64,000 nt of DNA from Heterodera schachtii (lineage: Eukaryota > Nematoda > Chromadorea > Rhabditida > Heteroderidae), in NCBI GenBank assembly GCA_023374025.1, contig SIJG01000146.1, forward strand, positions 251,228-315,227, written 5' to 3'. A program made the translations under genes and the position numbers. A model generated the notes under the pieces. The model made no database searches. It saw only the letters and a list, made by a program, of their open reading frames with translations, and was not told the DNA's origin. Shown here piece by piece: positions 62,401 to 64,000 of this stretch; positions within the stretch are counted from its first letter, which is position 1; each line of letters opens with the position of its first letter.

Positions 62401-63730
62401 AACCCTCGTTTGCAGAGCCAACCTCCGTTGGAACATAATTACCGAAAGGAATGGCCATCGTGATTATAATCCGAACCGAACCTGGCACAAGCGGTTGGAG
62501 CCAGGAAGCCCATGAGAAATATTGGTTTGAAAAGCCAACCCTCGTTTGCAGAGCCAACCTCCGTTGGAACATAATTACCCAAAGGAATGGCCATCGTGAT
62601 TACCGTCCAAACAGAACCTGGCACAAGCAGTCTGAGCCAGGAAGCCTATGAGAAATATTCGTTTGAACAGCCAACCCTTGTTTGCAGAGCCAACCCACGT
62701 TGGAACATAATTACCCAAAGGAATGGCCATCGTGATTACCGTCCAAACAGAATCTGGCACAAGCGGTCGGAGCCAGGAAGCCTATGAGAAATATTGGTTT
62801 GAACAGCAACCCTCGTTTGCAGAGCCAACCTCCGTTGGAACATAATTACCGAAAGGAATAGTCATCGTGATTACCGTCCAAACAGAACCTTGCAGAAGCG
62901 GTCGGAGCCAGGAAGCCTATGAGAAATATTGGTCTGAACAGCCAACCCTCGTTTGCAGAGCCAACCTCCGTTGGAACATAATTACCGAAAGGAATGGCCA
63001 TCGTGATTGCCGTCCAAACAGAACCTGGCACAAGCAGCCGGAGCCAGGAAGCCTATGAGAAATATTGGTTTGAACAGCAACCCTCGTTTGCAGAGCCAAC
63101 CTCCGTTGGAACATAATTACCGAAAGGAATAGTCATCGTGATTACCGTCCAAACAGAACCTGGCACAAGCAGCCGGAGCCAGGAAGCCTATGAGAAATAT
63201 TGGTTTGAACAGCCAACCCTCGTTTGCAGAGCCAACCCACGTTGGAACATAATTACCGAAAGGAATGGCCATCGTGATTACCGTCCAAACAGAACCTGGC
63301 ACAAGCGGTCGAAGCCAGGAAGCCTATGAGAGATATTGTTTTGAACAGCCAACCCTCGTTTGCAGAGCCAACCCACGTTTGAACATAATTACCCAAAGGA
63401 ATGGCCATCGTGATGATAATCCGATCCGAACCTGGCACAAGCGGTTGGAGCCAGGAAGCCCATGAGAAATATTGGTTTGAAAAGCCAACCCTCGTTTGCA
63501 TAGCCAACTTCCGTTGGAACATAATTACCGAAAGGAATGGTCATCGTGATTACCGTCCAAACAGAATCTGGCACAAGCGGTCGGAGCCAGGAAGCCTATG
63601 AGAAATATTGGTTTGAACAGCAACCCTTGTTTGCAGAGCCAACCTCCGTTGGAACATAATTACCGAAAGGAATGGCCATCGTGATTACCGTCCAAACAGA
63701 ACCTGGCACAAGCGGTCGAAGCCAGGAAGC
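56498..63730. repeat. 136-bp satellite array, about 53 monomers, with higher-order structure
   Basis: The monomer, mostly 136 bp, contains CAAACAGAACCTGGCACAAG, GAAGCCAGGAAGCC, TATGAGAAATATTGGTTTGA, GCCAACCCTCGTTTGCAGAG and GAACATAATTACC, then GGAATGGCCATCGTGATT. Variants include GATTACCGTCCAAACAG or GATTATAATCCGAACCG, and CCACGTTTG or CTCCGTTGG. Variant order repeats in blocks: 56.5-57.3 kb again at 60.7-61.5 kb (shift 4205), 59.66-60.59 kb again at 62.38-63.30 kb (shift 2712), 60.69-61.02 kb again at 63.27-63.60 kb (shift 2577), and shifts of 1357, 1086 and 271. These are multiples of the monomer. Because 136 is not a multiple of three, the short open frames are not genes. Confidence 0.95.
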
Positions 63731-63960
63731 TGTCCGATCACCACCCGTTGATTGATTGATTGCGTTGAGTGCGCTTGAGTTGAGCTGCTGAGTTGGCCGA
63801 GTGCGCTTGAGTTGAGTGCGGTGCAGGTCGCCGCGGTGGTGTCGACAAGGCCCGAGGAGTTCGGGCGTTGAAATTTGCCGGGAGGGGAAGCAGGGAGTGG
63901 GACGGGAAACTTTTGCCGGGGGTCAAACGGGGGCAAGTGCAGAGGAAAAATTCACACCAA
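63731..63960. other. GC-richer unique sequence after the satellite
   Basis: The array stops at CCAGGAAGC and is followed by sequence with repeated TGAGTGCGCTTGAGTTGAG and GGGAGGGG motifs. The minus strand is open for over 60 codons and Pro/Ser-rich. Because an SL1-like sequence lies just upstream on that strand, it may be the start of a transcribed gene copy, but no family is recognised. Confidence 0.3.
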
Positions 63961-63967
63961 ATTTTAT

Positions 63968-63988
63968 CTCAAACTTGGGTAATAAACC
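63968..63988 (-). other. SL1-like spliced-leader sequence
   Basis: The minus strand reads GGTTTATTACCCAAGTTTGA followed by G. This equals the 22-nt nematode SL1 leader except for one missing A in the GGTTTAATT part. The next bases are ATAAAATTTGG, so there is no GT donor as an SL RNA gene would require. A leader embedded by reverse transcription of a trans-spliced mRNA is the leading alternative; chance is the other. Confidence 0.5.
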
Positions 63989-64000
63989 GAAAAAGTGGAC

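Noticed and set aside
56498..63730. Dozens of 60- to 89-codon open frames on both strands
   Set aside because: They repeat with the satellite period, exist on both strands and shift frame every monomer because 136 is not divisible by three. They are products of the repeat, not genes.
56498..63730. CRISPR-like array
   Set aside because: Monomers are contiguous with no unique spacers, and the setting is eukaryotic.
63700..63760. Array edge reading QAVEARKLSDHHP resembling the cyclase segment RQVAEKLKLG and then PVEPE
   Set aside because: The resemblance is short and the expected downstream cyclase residues do not follow, so I do not claim the satellite arose from a cyclase exon.

Overview
The window reads as nematode nuclear DNA. 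It is AT-rich, the coding exons are short and split by GT-AG introns (some apparently GC-AG), and the gene families fit: a receptor guanylate cyclase relic, a BTB-BACK-MATH protein, a KDM7/PHF8-type demethylase, an eEF1A lysine methyltransferase, a secreted galectin-like protein and a sequence one base away from nematode SL1 spliced leader. The GC-AG introns and the gene content suggest a tylenchid, possibly a cyst nematode, but I cannot prove the genus. Exon models below were assembled by eye from splice signals, frame continuity and family knowledge.

Layout. 1-7.2 kb: minus-strand exons of an unrecognised low-complexity protein, plus a hAT-type MITE. 7.2-12.9 kb: no convincing gene, with two foldback elements. 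12.9-21.1 kb: minus-strand multi-exon secreted protein built of divergent galectin-like modules. 22.7-26.3 kb: minus-strand BTB-BACK-MATH gene with a 994-bp TIR element in its first intron. 26.3-29.2 kb: repeats. 29.25-40.98 kb: plus-strand KDM7-type PHD-JmjC demethylase with repeat-filled introns. 41.46-44.95 kb: plus-strand METTL10/EFM4-type methyltransferase.

44.6-52.4 kb is a recent tandem duplication of about 3.7 kb. Each copy carries the last methyltransferase exon and a convergent minus-strand gene for a secreted protein of unknown family. A 280-bp transposon sits in copy 2, with its empty site in copy 1. A third, inverted, internally deleted piece follows. 53-56.4 kb: receptor guanylate cyclase pseudogene with two frameshifts, an in-frame stop and a broken catalytic motif, carrying a textbook hAT MITE. 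56.5-63.73 kb: about 53 copies of a ~136-bp satellite with higher-order duplications, starting right after the cyclase remnant. The last 270 bp carry the SL1-like sequence on the minus strand.

The genes do not form one pathway. The coherent themes are chromatin and translation-factor methylation (KDM7 and the eEF1A methyltransferase lie head to tail, 485 bp apart), expansion of secreted proteins (galectin-like gene and duplicated pair), and heavy remodelling by small DNA transposons, foldbacks and satellite growth. The most notable signals are the galectin-like multi-module secreted gene, the duplicated secreted gene with its transposon-dated duplication, and the dead cyclase abutting the satellite.
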